Under the pieces are notes generated by a model, which made no database searches, was not told the DNA's origin, and saw nothing but the letters and a program-made list of their open reading frames with translations. Position numbers and translations under genes: made by a program. DNA of 64,000 bases from JBFWMG01 sp050251715 (lineage in GTDB: Bacteria; Desulfobacterota; Desulfovibrionia; Desulfovibrionales; Desulfovibrionaceae), in NCBI GenBank assembly GCA_050251715.1, contig JBFWMG010000008.1, positions 1 through 64,000 of the forward strand. The letters are read 5' to 3'. Below, one piece after another: positions 30,793 to 46,850 of the stretch (positions are counted from its first letter, which is position 1; every line of letters begins with the position of its first letter).

Positions 30793-30821
30793 CGTCAGCT
30801 CTTTTTACAGCTTGCAAAGAG
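30793..30821 (-). promoter_or_regulatory. Candidate activator site (UAS) of P5
   Basis: CGTCAGCTCTTTTTAC begins exactly 95 bp beyond the -24 edge of P5 and aligns without gaps to the P1 and P2 sites. It overlaps a dyad CTCTTT-N11-AAAGAG (30799-30821). The rest of the 30699-30966 spacer shows an AT-rich patch (30708-30755) and nothing else I can name. Confidence 0.65.
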
Positions 30822-30966
30822 TTGGAACAAATTGAAACAGCTGCGAAGTGGAGGGCGCGGTCTGGAACGGCATGAAACGGGGCGGCGGGAGATGATGGCG
30901 CGGGGCGGCATGTCGGCGCGGTCATGGGGCTGGCCGAGCCCATGCCCCAGGGGCGCGGTCGCACGG

Positions 30967-31368
30967 TTACGAGGCGGGGCGGTGGGTCAGGATGGTGGTG
31001 ATTTTACTGCTGAAGGTGTCCAGGGTGAAGGGCTTGACGATGTAGTGGGTCACGCCCGCGTCAATGGCCGTGACCACCAGATCCTCATGCGCCTCGGAGG
31101 TGACCATGAGGAATGGGATGTCCTCGTACAGGGGATTGCCACGCACCCGTTTGAGGAGTTCCAGCCCGCTCATCACCGGCATGTTCCAGTCGGAAACAAT
31201 GAGGTCGATGGGCGTATCCTGCACGATCTGCCAGGCCTTGGTGCCGTCGCCCGCCTCCTCTATGCTGACGAAGCCCAGATTGCGCAGGAACCCCTTCATG
31301 ATGGTGCGCATGGAGTCGTGGTCCTCGACGATGAGCACGACCTTTGCCTTGAACAATTCCTTCATCAT
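30967..31368 (-). CDS. CheY-like chemotaxis-type receiver
   Basis: A 133-residue receiver: VVLIVEDHDSMRTIMKGFLRNLGF, Asp in LIVSDWNMPVMSGLELL, Thr in FLMVTSEA and Lys in HYIVKPFTLDTF. The DWNMP-MSG signature and the C-terminal KPF-T region are those of CheY, which binds the flagellar switch, rather than of the receivers in the neighbouring block. It is the last gene of the giant-kinase operon, 39 bp after the receiver-kinase. Confidence 0.9.
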   Translation of the reverse strand: MMKELFKAKVVLIVEDHDSMRTIMKGFLRNLGFVSIEEAGDGTKAWQIVQDTPIDLIVSDWNMPVMSGLELLKRVRGNPLYEDIPFLMVTSEAHEDLVVTAIDAGVTHYIVKPFTLDTFSSKITTILTHRPAS

Positions 31369-31407
31369 GTAATCCTATGCCGAATGCGCGGGGCGGCGCA
31401 ACAATTT

Positions 31408-32514
31408 TTATACCGGCAGCGTGATGGTCACGGTCGTGCCGTGGGCCTCGGAGGTCTCCATGGCGATGCCGCCGCCCAGGGTGCGGGCGATAAGGCTGGC
31501 CGAATAGGTGCCGAGCCCGGTGCCGGAGGCCTTGCCCGAGGTGGCGTACTTGTCGAAGAAGGTGCCGCGCATGTCCAGGGGCACGGCTCCCATGTTGTGC
31601 ACGGCCACGGCGGCGGGAGGGCCGCCGGCAAGCGCCACGGTGATGACGCCTCCCTGGGGCGCGGCCTCCATGGCGTTCTTGATGATGTTGGCCAGCATGG
31701 AGTAGCAGAGCAATTCCTCGCCCAGCACCATGAAGGATGCCCCGGGGGCGGCGGGAGCGCCGTCAATGGACGCGCGCACGGACAGCGCCTTTATCTCGGC
31801 CAGCGCGGCGGTCTCGCGCACGATGTTGGCCACCACCGCCATGACGTCCACGGGTTCGGGCCGTGGCACGTAGGCGCCCGTCTCCATTTTATACAGGTCG
31901 AGGGAGAGGTTTATCATGTGCAGCATGCGGTAGCCGTCCCGTTCCAGGGAGCGGAGCATGTCCTTCAGATCCTCGCGCAGCCCGTCGCCCAGTTCCATGA
32001 GCAGAAGCTGGGGGATGGCGATGATGCCGTTCAGGGGCGTCTTCAGGTCGTGGCGCGTCATGCGTTCCACGTCCTCGCGCAGTTGCGCGTTTTCCAGGAG
32101 GATTTCGTTCTGCCGCCGCAATTCCTCGCGGGCGCGCTTGATCTCCAGGTGGGTGCGCACCCGGGCCCGCACCACGGGCGGGCTGTAGGGCTTGGTGATG
32201 TAGTCCACCGCGCCCAGCGCCAGGCCGCGCATCTCGTCGTCGGGGTCGCTCTTGGCGGTCACGAAGATGACCGGGATGCCCCTGGTGGCCGCGTCCGCCT
32301 TGAGCCGCGCGCAGACTTCATAGCCATCCATTTCCGGCATCATCACGTCGAGCAGGATGAGGTCGGGCATCTTGCGCGCCGCCAGGTCCAGGGTCTTGGC
32401 GCCGTTGGTCGCGGCGATCAGGGCGTAGTCGTCCTTGAGCGTCTCCATGAGCACCTGGATGTTTTCCGGAGTGTCGTCGGCAATGAGGATGGTTTCTTTT
32501 TTTGGGTCGGCCAT
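31408..32514 (-). CDS. Receiver-histidine kinase (cytoplasmic hybrid)
   Basis: A 368-residue soluble protein. The N-terminal receiver ~1-125 has ILIADDTPENIQVLMETL, Asp in LILLDVMMPEMDGYEV and Lys in YITKPYSP. A coiled linker leads to HisKA with MTRHDLKTPLNGIIAIP, then a HATPase with NIIKNAMEAAPQGG and ASGTGLGTYSASLIARTLGG. It has no sensor or TM, so its input must be phosphotransfer to its receiver, probably from the giant hybrid kinase upstream. Starts 9 bp after the HD-GYP gene. Confidence 0.9.
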   Translation of the reverse strand: MADPKKETILIADDTPENIQVLMETLKDDYALIAATNGAKTLDLAARKMPDLILLDVMMPEMDGYEVCARLKADAATRGIPVIFVTAKSDPDDEMRGLALGAVDYITKPYSPPVVRARVRTHLEIKRAREELRRQNEILLENAQLREDVERMTRHDLKTPLNGIIAIPQLLLMELGDGLREDLKDMLRSLERDGYRMLHMINLSLDLYKMETGAYVPRPEPVDVMAVVANIVRETAALAEIKALSVRASIDGAPAAPGASFMVLGEELLCYSMLANIIKNAMEAAPQGGVITVALAGGPPAAVAVHNMGAVPLDMRGTFFDKYATSGKASGTGLGTYSASLIARTLGGGIAMETSEAHGTTVTITLPV

Positions 32515-32523
32515 GGCAGCCCC

Positions 32524-33627
32524 TTATTGCGCGGCCAGGTTCATGCGTTCTTCCTCGTGGTCGGCGAATTGCAGCGCCACCAGCCGGAACTGTCCCTCGA
32601 TGCCCAGGAACGCGTCGACCATGGCCGGATCGAAGTGCGTGCCGCGTCCCTCGGCGATGATGCGCACCGCCTTGGTGTGCGGGAAGGGGGGCTTGTACAC
32701 CCGTTTGCTTATGAGCGCGTCGTACACGTCGGCAATGGCCATGAGCCTGCCGGACACCGGGATGGCGTCTCCGGCAAGGCCGTTGGGGTAGCCGGTGCCG
32801 TCCCATTTTTCGTGGTGCGTATAGGCGATTTCCGCCGCATGGTGCAAAAAGGAGCTGTCGCCCAGCTTGGCCTGGGCAATGAGGATGGCGTCGCGGCCAT
32901 AGATGGTGTGCTTTTTCATCTGCTCATATTCGTCGGCGGCGAGCTTGCCCGGCTTGAGCAGAATGGCGTCTGGCACGCCCACCTTGCCGATGTCGTGCAG
33001 CGGCGCGGAAAGATAGAGCATTTCGATGGTCTTGTCGCTGTCCAGCAGGGGGGCGTAGTCGGGCAGCTGGCGCAGGTTCTGGGCCAGCAGCCGCACGTAG
33101 TTCTGCGTGCGCTTGATGTGCCCGCCGGTTTCGGGGTCGCGGGTTTCGGCCAGCGAGGCCATGGCCTCGATGGTCACCTCCTGGGTGAGCGCGAGTTCGC
33201 GCGTGCGTTCGCGGACCATGGCCTCCAGATGGTCGCGGTGGTTCTTGAGCTCCAGGTGGTTGTGCACGCGCATTTTGACCAGGCTGGGCCGGAAGGGTTT
33301 GGTGATGAAGTCCACCGCGCCCAGGGCCAGTCCCTTGGCCTCGTCCTCCTCGTCCGTCAGGGCGGTGATGAAGACGACGGGAACGTGCTTGGTGCGCACG
33401 TCCTGCTTGAGCCTGCGGCACACCTCGTAGCCGTCGATGCCGGGCATCATGATGTCCAGCAGGATGATGTCGGGGGACGGATCGGACAGGGCAAGGCGCA
33501 ACGCCTTTTCCCCGTTGGTCGCGGCCACGATGGCGTAGTCGGTTTTGAGCGCTTCCATGAGGATATGGATATTCTCCGCCGTGTCGTCGACAATGAGAAT
33601 CTTGAATTTGCGGTGCGGTTCGGTCAT
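32524..33627 (-). CDS. HD-GYP response regulator (c-di-GMP phosphodiesterase)
   Basis: A 367-residue protein. The receiver ~1-130 has ILIVDDTAENIHILMEAL, Asp in IILLDIMMPGIDGYEV and Lys in FITKPFRP. A coiled linker joins an HD-GYP domain with the metal-binding HDIGKVGVPDAILLKPGKL and the HHEKWDGTGYPNGLAG signature. HD-GYP proteins hydrolyse cyclic di-GMP. All signature residues are present, so activity is expected. The ATG abuts the stop of the giant hybrid kinase with no gap, so it is a direct candidate output of that sensor. Confidence 0.93.
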   Translation of the reverse strand: MTEPHRKFKILIVDDTAENIHILMEALKTDYAIVAATNGEKALRLALSDPSPDIILLDIMMPGIDGYEVCRRLKQDVRTKHVPVVFITALTDEEDEAKGLALGAVDFITKPFRPSLVKMRVHNHLELKNHRDHLEAMVRERTRELALTQEVTIEAMASLAETRDPETGGHIKRTQNYVRLLAQNLRQLPDYAPLLDSDKTIEMLYLSAPLHDIGKVGVPDAILLKPGKLAADEYEQMKKHTIYGRDAILIAQAKLGDSSFLHHAAEIAYTHHEKWDGTGYPNGLAGDAIPVSGRLMAIADVYDALISKRVYKPPFPHTKAVRIIAEGRGTHFDPAMVDAFLGIEGQFRLVALQFADHEEERMNLAAQ

Positions 33628-41667
<8,040 letters not shown>

Positions 41668-42210
41668 GCGATCTCCCGTGCATCAAAGAGTATACATGAG
41701 TTTCCATCCTATACGTCGCTGCATGCAAAATCAACGAGGTGGTAAAGATTCCCGTGTTTTTCTCCATGGGCCAGTCCGTTGCGGCGGGGGCAGTATACCC
41801 TGACCGCGCCGGACTGGTTCGGCCCGCATCATGAGATGGGCGGGTGCTCCTTGCCCTCGACCACGAGGTTCCCGAAGTGCATCCTCCTTATTGGTGCCGG
41901 AGCCAATGGCAGGCGCGTTCCGTTGGACGTGGTCGCGGCCCTGGCGGGCGAGGACAACGTCGCCGCGATCCAACCGGGCGGGCCCGGGAACAGGTTCCAA
42001 CGGGCCTACCTGCGAAGTGTCCCACGTGTCCTTTCGGAGGCGGGCGCTTATAATCCCATATTGACCTGGGTAAGGCGGTGAAAGGCGAAATGCGGTTTCT
42101 TTAACATAAGGCGCAGGTGCACGTTGGGGGCGTTATGCGAATATGTTAAGCAGGTTCTGCCGGTTCATATCGGCGTGAAGCCGCACCGTTCAAGCAGGAG
42201 AGAGGAGGTA
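41668..42210. other. Intergenic region, no gene supported
   Basis: This 540-bp stretch separates the giant kinase gene from the glycan operon. Short open frames on both strands (for example plus 41779-42081) are not supported by a ribosome binding site or a recognisable domain. At 42091-42154 an imperfect inverted repeat (TTTAACATA...GCGCA with TGCG...TATGTTAA) surrounds a GC-rich core. No sigma-54 promoter is seen for the giant kinase. Confidence 0.5.
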
Positions 42211-42414
42211 CCCCCTGTCCGCTTGCGGTTGAAACGCGCTGATGGCATCCGCCGCTGCATGGCCAGGGCCATTAACCGCCTCGAGGCGGGTGAGCTTGAC
42301 GATGCGCGGGCAAAAACGCGGGTATACTGCGCCAACCTGCTGGCCAACGAGATGCGCGACGCTGCATTTGAAGAGCGCATCGAAGTATTGGAAAAGACGA
42401 TGCGCGACAATCAT
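42211..42414 (+). pseudogene. Remnant of a small phage-type gene (possible)
   Basis: This frame encodes about 68 residues, RLRLKRADGIRRCMARAIN then RLEAGELDDARAKTRVYCANL, ending near IEVLEKTMRDN. This helical pattern resembles the short proteins that precede terminase genes in many prophages. It has GAGAGGAGG just upstream but no clear ATG. The frame loses that character after about 42414 and then runs into the glycosyltransferase 3' end on the opposite strand. I read it as a truncated remnant; the family call is from memory of the pattern and weak. Confidence 0.35.
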
Positions 42415-42552
42415 CGCAGCCGACCGCAAGACGTGCGAGGCACGGACCGGCAGGGGGCGCGGGAAATCCTCGGTTGCCTTCCAGGAGAAGAGGGCCGCGT
42501 CACTGTGGCGGAGCACACGCTGCCAGGCCGCCATCAAAGAGGGCTACGGGCA

Positions 42553-43302
42553 TCATCGGGCAACCCGCCTCCCGCCGCCGATGAGTCGGCGGTAGGCTAC
42601 CCGCATCCCATACACATACCAGCGCAGATAGGCGGGCAGCCACTTGAGCACCCGAAAGCGGCTTGATCCCCGGCTGCGCTCGTACCAGCGCGCGGGAACC
42701 TCGCCGATTCGCAGACCCCGCTCATGGGCCTTGACGAGCAGTTCGATGGAATACGTGAATCCTTCGGAGGATTCCACGGGGATCGTATCGAGGACGCGGC
42801 GGGAAAACAGACGGAAGCCGTTGCTGGCGTCGTGGGTTGGAATGCGCGCCACGTGGTGCAGGGTGAAGGCCGCGCAACGCACCAGGACGGCCTTGAGCCA
42901 CGGGCAGCCCTTCATGCAGCCGCCGGGGATGAACCGGCTGGCGCATACGATGTCGCAGCCATCGTCCGCGAACCGGGCATGGAGGCGGTCCACGATGCCC
43001 AAATTGAAGTCGTCGTCCGCCGGGAACATCAGCACGGCGGGCGCGGTGGTCCGGTCAAATCCGGTCATCACCGCGCCATGCGCCATGCGCCCCTCGTTGC
43101 GCAGCAGACGGATACGCGCCGCGTGGGCGGGGTTGTCCGTCCGCCACGCCGCCACGGCGGGCAGCGTGTTGTCTTCGTCGAAGTCGTAGACGATATGGAC
43201 CACAAAGGGCGTGCGGTTGGAGGTGAACAGCGCGTCCAGCGTCCGCCGGATGTTATCGCCCTCGTTGTAGACCGGGATGATGATATCCAGGAGACTGTCC
43301 AT
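42553..43302 (-). CDS. Glycosyltransferase family 2
   Basis: A 249-residue GT-A fold transferase: LLDIIIPVYNEGDNIRRTLDAL at the N-terminus, MFPADDDFN (the DxD-type nucleotide-sugar/metal site), CASRFIPGGCMKG and IPTHDASNGFRLFSRRVLD, close to dolichyl- or undecaprenyl-phosphate sugar transferases. It has no C-terminal TM pair, so it is a soluble, membrane-associated form. It is the last gene of the glycan operon, 24 bp after the methyltransferase. Acceptor and sugar are unknown. Confidence 0.9.
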   Translation of the reverse strand: MDSLLDIIIPVYNEGDNIRRTLDALFTSNRTPFVVHIVYDFDEDNTLPAVAAWRTDNPAHAARIRLLRNEGRMAHGAVMTGFDRTTAPAVLMFPADDDFNLGIVDRLHARFADDGCDIVCASRFIPGGCMKGCPWLKAVLVRCAAFTLHHVARIPTHDASNGFRLFSRRVLDTIPVESSEGFTYSIELLVKAHERGLRIGEVPARWYERSRGSSRFRVLKWLPAYLRWYVYGMRVAYRRLIGGGRRVAR

Positions 43303-43326
43303 GGTGCCGCCGGAGTCGGCGTGTCC

Positions 43327-44598
43327 TCAGCCCACGATGCGCGGCGAGGGCAGGGGCAGGATGAACCGGCCCTTGAACCCCTTTTCGCGCAGTTTGGGCA
43401 TCAGTTCGTCCGCGATGTGCCAGGAAAGCAGCAGCGCGTATTCGGGCTGGTCCTCGAACAGCGCGGCCTCCTCGATGACCGGAATCACCGTGCCGGGCAT
43501 GGAGCGGCCGATCTTGTGCGAGCCCTTGATTTCCAGCACGCAGTCGAGCACCCCGGCGTCCAGGCCCGTGTAGGTGATCAGGGTCGAGGCGCGCGAAGGC
43601 GCGCCCACGCCGTACACCCGCTCTCCGCGGGCCTTGATGTCGCGTAGCAGGGCGTAGAGGTCGAGCTTGCTCATGACCACGCGCCGGGCGAACTCCTGGA
43701 GGGGCGCCAACTCGCGCACGCCCTTGGCCTGCTCCTCGGCCAGCATGGCCGCCACGGCCCCGGACACCGGCAGTTTGCCGTGCCGCGCCGCATAGACGCG
43801 GATGGAGCCGCCGTGGGACGGAATGCGCTTGACATGGACCACCTCCAGGCCGTGCTGGTTGAGCAGGTACGCGAGGCTGGTCAGGGAATAGTAGCGCAGG
43901 TGCTCGTGGTAGACGGTGTCGTACTGGCAGGTTTCCAGCAGATCCATGAGGTAGTGGGATTCGGAGATGAACACGCCGTCCTCGTCCAACAGCGCGAGCA
44001 CCGCCTCCACGATGCCATGGATGTTTTCGATGTGCGCGAAGACGTTGGTGGCGGTGAGCACCTTGGCCGGCCCCTGTTCGGCCCGGACCTTGGCCGCCGA
44101 CTCGGCCGTGAAGAACGCCTGGGTGGAGGGAATGCCCCGCTCGTTGGCGAGCTTGGCCTTGTCCGTGGGTTCGATGCCGTGCACGCGGTGGCCCGCTTGC
44201 CGCCATTTGGAGAGCAGCGTGCCGTCGTTGGAGCCGATGTCCACGACGAGATCGTCCGGGCCGACCGGGAGCACGTTGGTCGTGCAGTCCACGACCATGT
44301 CCTCGAAGTTGCGGTGCAGGATGCGCGTGGTGCCGGAGGTATAGGGGTAGTCCGGGGGGAACAGCACAGCCGGATCCACGATGCAGCCCAACTGCACCAG
44401 GCCGCACGTGGGACAGAAGAGCACCTGCGCCGGATAGGCGGGCTGCTCGTGCAGGGGGTCTCCCTGTGGATGCATCTGGTTGACCGGCGGGATGTAGCCG
44501 ATGAACAGGAACGGGACCAGGTCGGGGCTGTCGCACACTTGGCAACGAGTCACGACCGCGCTGGAGCCGGTGCCGGCGGTGAGTGTGGTGGTGGTCAT
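43327..44598 (-). CDS. Zinc-ribbon C-methyltransferase for a nucleotide sugar
   Basis: A 423-residue SAM methyltransferase of the TylC3/NovU-like class. The N-terminal zinc site is CQVCDSPD and CPTCGLVQL (residues ~19-66). SAM-binding motif VVDIGSNDGTLLSKW (~118-132) follows, then HLRYYSLTSL. The C-terminal half has YGVGAPSRASTLITY, typical of 3-C- or 5-C-methyltransferases acting on NDP-keto-deoxysugars. It would introduce a branch methyl on a sugar. The start MTTTTLTAG has AAGGGAAG upstream; longer frames run back into the epimerase. Between epimerase and GT2 genes. Confidence 0.9.
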   Translation of the reverse strand: MTTTTLTAGTGSSAVVTRCQVCDSPDLVPFLFIGYIPPVNQMHPQGDPLHEQPAYPAQVLFCPTCGLVQLGCIVDPAVLFPPDYPYTSGTTRILHRNFEDMVVDCTTNVLPVGPDDLVVDIGSNDGTLLSKWRQAGHRVHGIEPTDKAKLANERGIPSTQAFFTAESAAKVRAEQGPAKVLTATNVFAHIENIHGIVEAVLALLDEDGVFISESHYLMDLLETCQYDTVYHEHLRYYSLTSLAYLLNQHGLEVVHVKRIPSHGGSIRVYAARHGKLPVSGAVAAMLAEEQAKGVRELAPLQEFARRVVMSKLDLYALLRDIKARGERVYGVGAPSRASTLITYTGLDAGVLDCVLEIKGSHKIGRSMPGTVIPVIEEAALFEDQPEYALLLSWHIADELMPKLREKGFKGRFILPLPSPRIVG

Positions 44599-44638
44599 GT
44601 CTTCCCTTTTATTTTCCTTCGATAAGATGGAGTGGCCG

Positions 44639-45622
44639 TTATTTTTGGGGCGCCTTGTCCGCGTTCGCGTCGTACCACGCGGCCAAGCGGCGCACGGTAT
44701 GCGCAAAGGGCGTTGCGGGGGTGAAACCCAGGGCCTCAAGCTTGGTGATGTCCGGGCAGCGGCGCAGGGTGCCTCCCGGTTGCAGCGGGCCGGGCACGAT
44801 CTCGATCTCCCGGCCGAAATAGGCGGCCACGGTGCGCGCCGCGTCGGCGATGGTGCGCTCGGCGCGGGTGCCAATGTGGTACACGTTCAGGTGTTCGCCC
44901 TTTGCCAGCATGAGCATGAGCCCGTCGATGAAGTCGTTCACGTCGATGAACGCGCGCGTTTCGCTGCCGTCTCCCTGGAGGGGAAAGGGAATCACGCCTG
45001 TGGGATGTTCGACGCATAGCCGCTTCAGGCGGAGGCAGAACTGGGGCAGCACGTGCTCCCATCCCATGTCCGGGCCCACGACGTTGTGCGGCCGGAACAC
45101 AAGCACGCGCTCGAATCCGGTGCGGCCGTAGTTCATGGCGATGAGTTCGCTGGCTATCTTGCCGCCGCCATAGGAATAGCGCGGGTTGAGGATGTCGGGC
45201 ACGGTCAGGGGCACGGTCTCGGGCGTGGGGATCAGGGGCGGGGTCTGGTAGACCTCGGAACTGGAGGCCAGCACCATCTCGCCGATGCCGTTGGCGCGGC
45301 AGGCGTCCACCACGCTGAGCATGCCGCGAATGCCGACGTCGAGCACCATTTCGGGCCTGGAATAGAAGAATTCCGTGCCGTTGATATAGGCCAGATGCAG
45401 GATTGAGTCCACCCCGGCGGCAGCCTTGCACACGGCAGCGCTGTCGCGGATGTCGGCCACATGCAGCTCAATGTCGTCGAGCACGTCGGCCAGGCGGGCC
45501 TTGGACCCGCGCGAATCGTTGTCCAACACGCGCACGCGGTGGCCGTCCGCCAGAAGCCTGCGCACCAGGGCCTGGCCGATGAAGCCGGTGCCACCCGTGA
45601 CCAGATAGAATTTTTTCGTCAT
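44639..45622 (-). CDS. NAD-dependent epimerase/dehydratase (extended SDR)
   Basis: A 327-residue SDR: LVTGGTGFIGQALVRRL (NAD-binding GxxGxxG), ASSSEVYQTPP (catalytic Ser), YSYGGGKIASELIAMNY (YxxxK) and RPHNVVGPDMG. It epimerises, dehydrates or reduces an NDP-sugar; the exact reaction is not readable. GGAGAAGG lies before the ATG. Its leader starts in repeat copy 4, 17 bp upstream, so the repeat separates it from the oxidoreductase gene although both are on the same strand. Confidence 0.9.
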   Translation of the reverse strand: MTKKFYLVTGGTGFIGQALVRRLLADGHRVRVLDNDSRGSKARLADVLDDIELHVADIRDSAAVCKAAAGVDSILHLAYINGTEFFYSRPEMVLDVGIRGMLSVVDACRANGIGEMVLASSSEVYQTPPLIPTPETVPLTVPDILNPRYSYGGGKIASELIAMNYGRTGFERVLVFRPHNVVGPDMGWEHVLPQFCLRLKRLCVEHPTGVIPFPLQGDGSETRAFIDVNDFIDGLMLMLAKGEHLNVYHIGTRAERTIADAARTVAAYFGREIEIVPGPLQPGGTLRRCPDITKLEALGFTPATPFAHTVRRLAAWYDANADKAPQK

Positions 45623-45638
45623 GAAACCTTCTCCAGAT

Positions 45639-45744
45639 GAGAACATCTTAAGTTTGAAAAAGATGAGATGCTCTTATGCATTTTGTTGAAATAATGCTTC
45701 ATTATTTCAAATCATCGCATTGTTTCAACGCTAAAACGCGCTAG
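45639..45744 (-). repeat. Triple-hairpin dispersed repeat, copy 4
   Basis: On the minus strand: CTAGCGCGTTTTAGC, hairpin A with a G-U pair (GCGTTG-AAA-CAATGC), hairpin B (TTGAAATAATG / CATTATTTCAA), AAATGCATAAGAGCATCT and AAGATGTTCTC. The upstream oxidoreductase gene reads into it: its last codons AGC GCG TTT TAG (Ser-Ala-Phe-stop) are repeat sequence. The distal CTAG is absent. Confidence 0.85.
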
Positions 45745-46843
45745 GGACGCGGGGCGGCGGAACCTCCACCCATGCGCCGATGTCGTGGGATCGCCGGGCC
45801 GCCTCGATGAGGTGCTGCACCCGCAGCCCGTGTTCCGCAGAGGGCGCAGCGGGCTCGCCGCTTCGGATCCAATTCGCGAATGTGTGGAGCAGGGATGCGG
45901 CGGCGGTCTGCCGCCCGTCCAGGGGGCCGTCCGGACCGGAACGCCAGCCGTCCATGCCGTGGTTCAGCCCGGCCTCGTCCCATTCCTGGGCCGGGGCGTC
46001 ACCGGTGCGCCGCGCGGCGGCCAGGGAAAAGCCGTTGATGTAGTCGCCGCCGGGGTTGCCCAGCCGCAGGGACCCCTGGTCGCCGTACAGCTCCACGCGG
46101 TGCCCGGAGCCGCCGGGCGCGTCGGTGCCCACGACAACCGATGCCGCGCCGCCCTCCCGCAGCAGGGCCTGCAACAGCACGAGCGTCTCGCCGGGCCGTT
46201 CGTCGCGCGGACTCTTGTGCAGCCGCGCCTCGATCCGGGCGATGGGGCCCGCGAACCATTCCAGCGCATGCAGGGTGTGCGAGACAAAGGCGCACAGCGC
46301 CCCGCCGCCCTGGGCCGGGTCGGTCTTCCACGAGGCCAGGCCGAGCCGGTTGGCGTAGGTCTCCACCTGCCAGGCCACGTGCAGATGCCGCAACGCGCCG
46401 ATGCGCCCCTCGCGCAGGATGCTCCGGGCCGTGCGCCACACCGGAATTTCCGGAAACACGAAGTCCGTCATGCAGGGCACGGACGACGCGCGGGCCGCGT
46501 CGGCGATGCGCGCGGCTCCGGCCGCGTCCGGGGCCAGCGGCTTTTCGCAGAACACGGCCTTGCCCGCCTCCAGGCAGGCCACGGCGATGTCCGGCTGCAA
46601 GGCGGGCGGCACGGCCACGCACACGGCGTCGATGTCCGGGGCCGCCGCCACGGCGCGCCAGTCGCCCGAGGCCTCCGCCACGCCCAGCCGATCCGCCACG
46701 GCGCGGGCCCGGATGCGGTCCGAGGCACACAGCAACGTCGGTTCGCACTCCGGCACGCGGCGCAACGCGGGCACGAGCACGGCCTGGCCGAATCCGATGC
46801 CCACGATGGCGAACCGTAGGTGTTTTTTCGTGGTCGTCGCCAT
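45731..46843 (-). CDS. Gfo/Idh/MocA family oxidoreductase
   Basis: A 370-residue NAD(P)-dependent sugar oxidoreductase: RFAIVGIGFGQAVLVPAL (Rossmann, ~10-27), VCVAVPPALQ, CLEAGKAVFCEKPLA (the EKP motif with catalytic Lys) and GGGALCAFVSHTLHALEWF. It oxidises or reduces a sugar, often an NDP-sugar. It begins 7 bp after the nucleotide-sugar dehydrogenase gene. The last three residues (SAF) and the stop are encoded by repeat copy 4, so the natural C-terminus was probably replaced. Confidence 0.9.
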   Translation of the reverse strand: MATTTKKHLRFAIVGIGFGQAVLVPALRRVPECEPTLLCASDRIRARAVADRLGVAEASGDWRAVAAAPDIDAVCVAVPPALQPDIAVACLEAGKAVFCEKPLAPDAAGAARIADAARASSVPCMTDFVFPEIPVWRTARSILREGRIGALRHLHVAWQVETYANRLGLASWKTDPAQGGGALCAFVSHTLHALEWFAGPIARIEARLHKSPRDERPGETLVLLQALLREGGAASVVVGTDAPGGSGHRVELYGDQGSLRLGNPGGDYINGFSLAAARRTGDAPAQEWDEAGLNHGMDGWRSGPDGPLDGRQTAAASLLHTFANWIRSGEPAAPSAEHGLRVQHLIEAARRSHDIGAWVEVPPPRVPSAF

Positions 46844-46850
46844 GCGCCGT

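Noticed and set aside
41779..42081. 100-codon frame on plus upstream of the glycan region
   Set aside because: No ribosome site, no known motif and competing frames on both strands; not supported as a gene.
42091..42154. Inverted repeat with GCGTTATGC that recalls an integron attC site
   Set aside because: Core sites and spacing do not fit attC and there is no integrase gene in the window.
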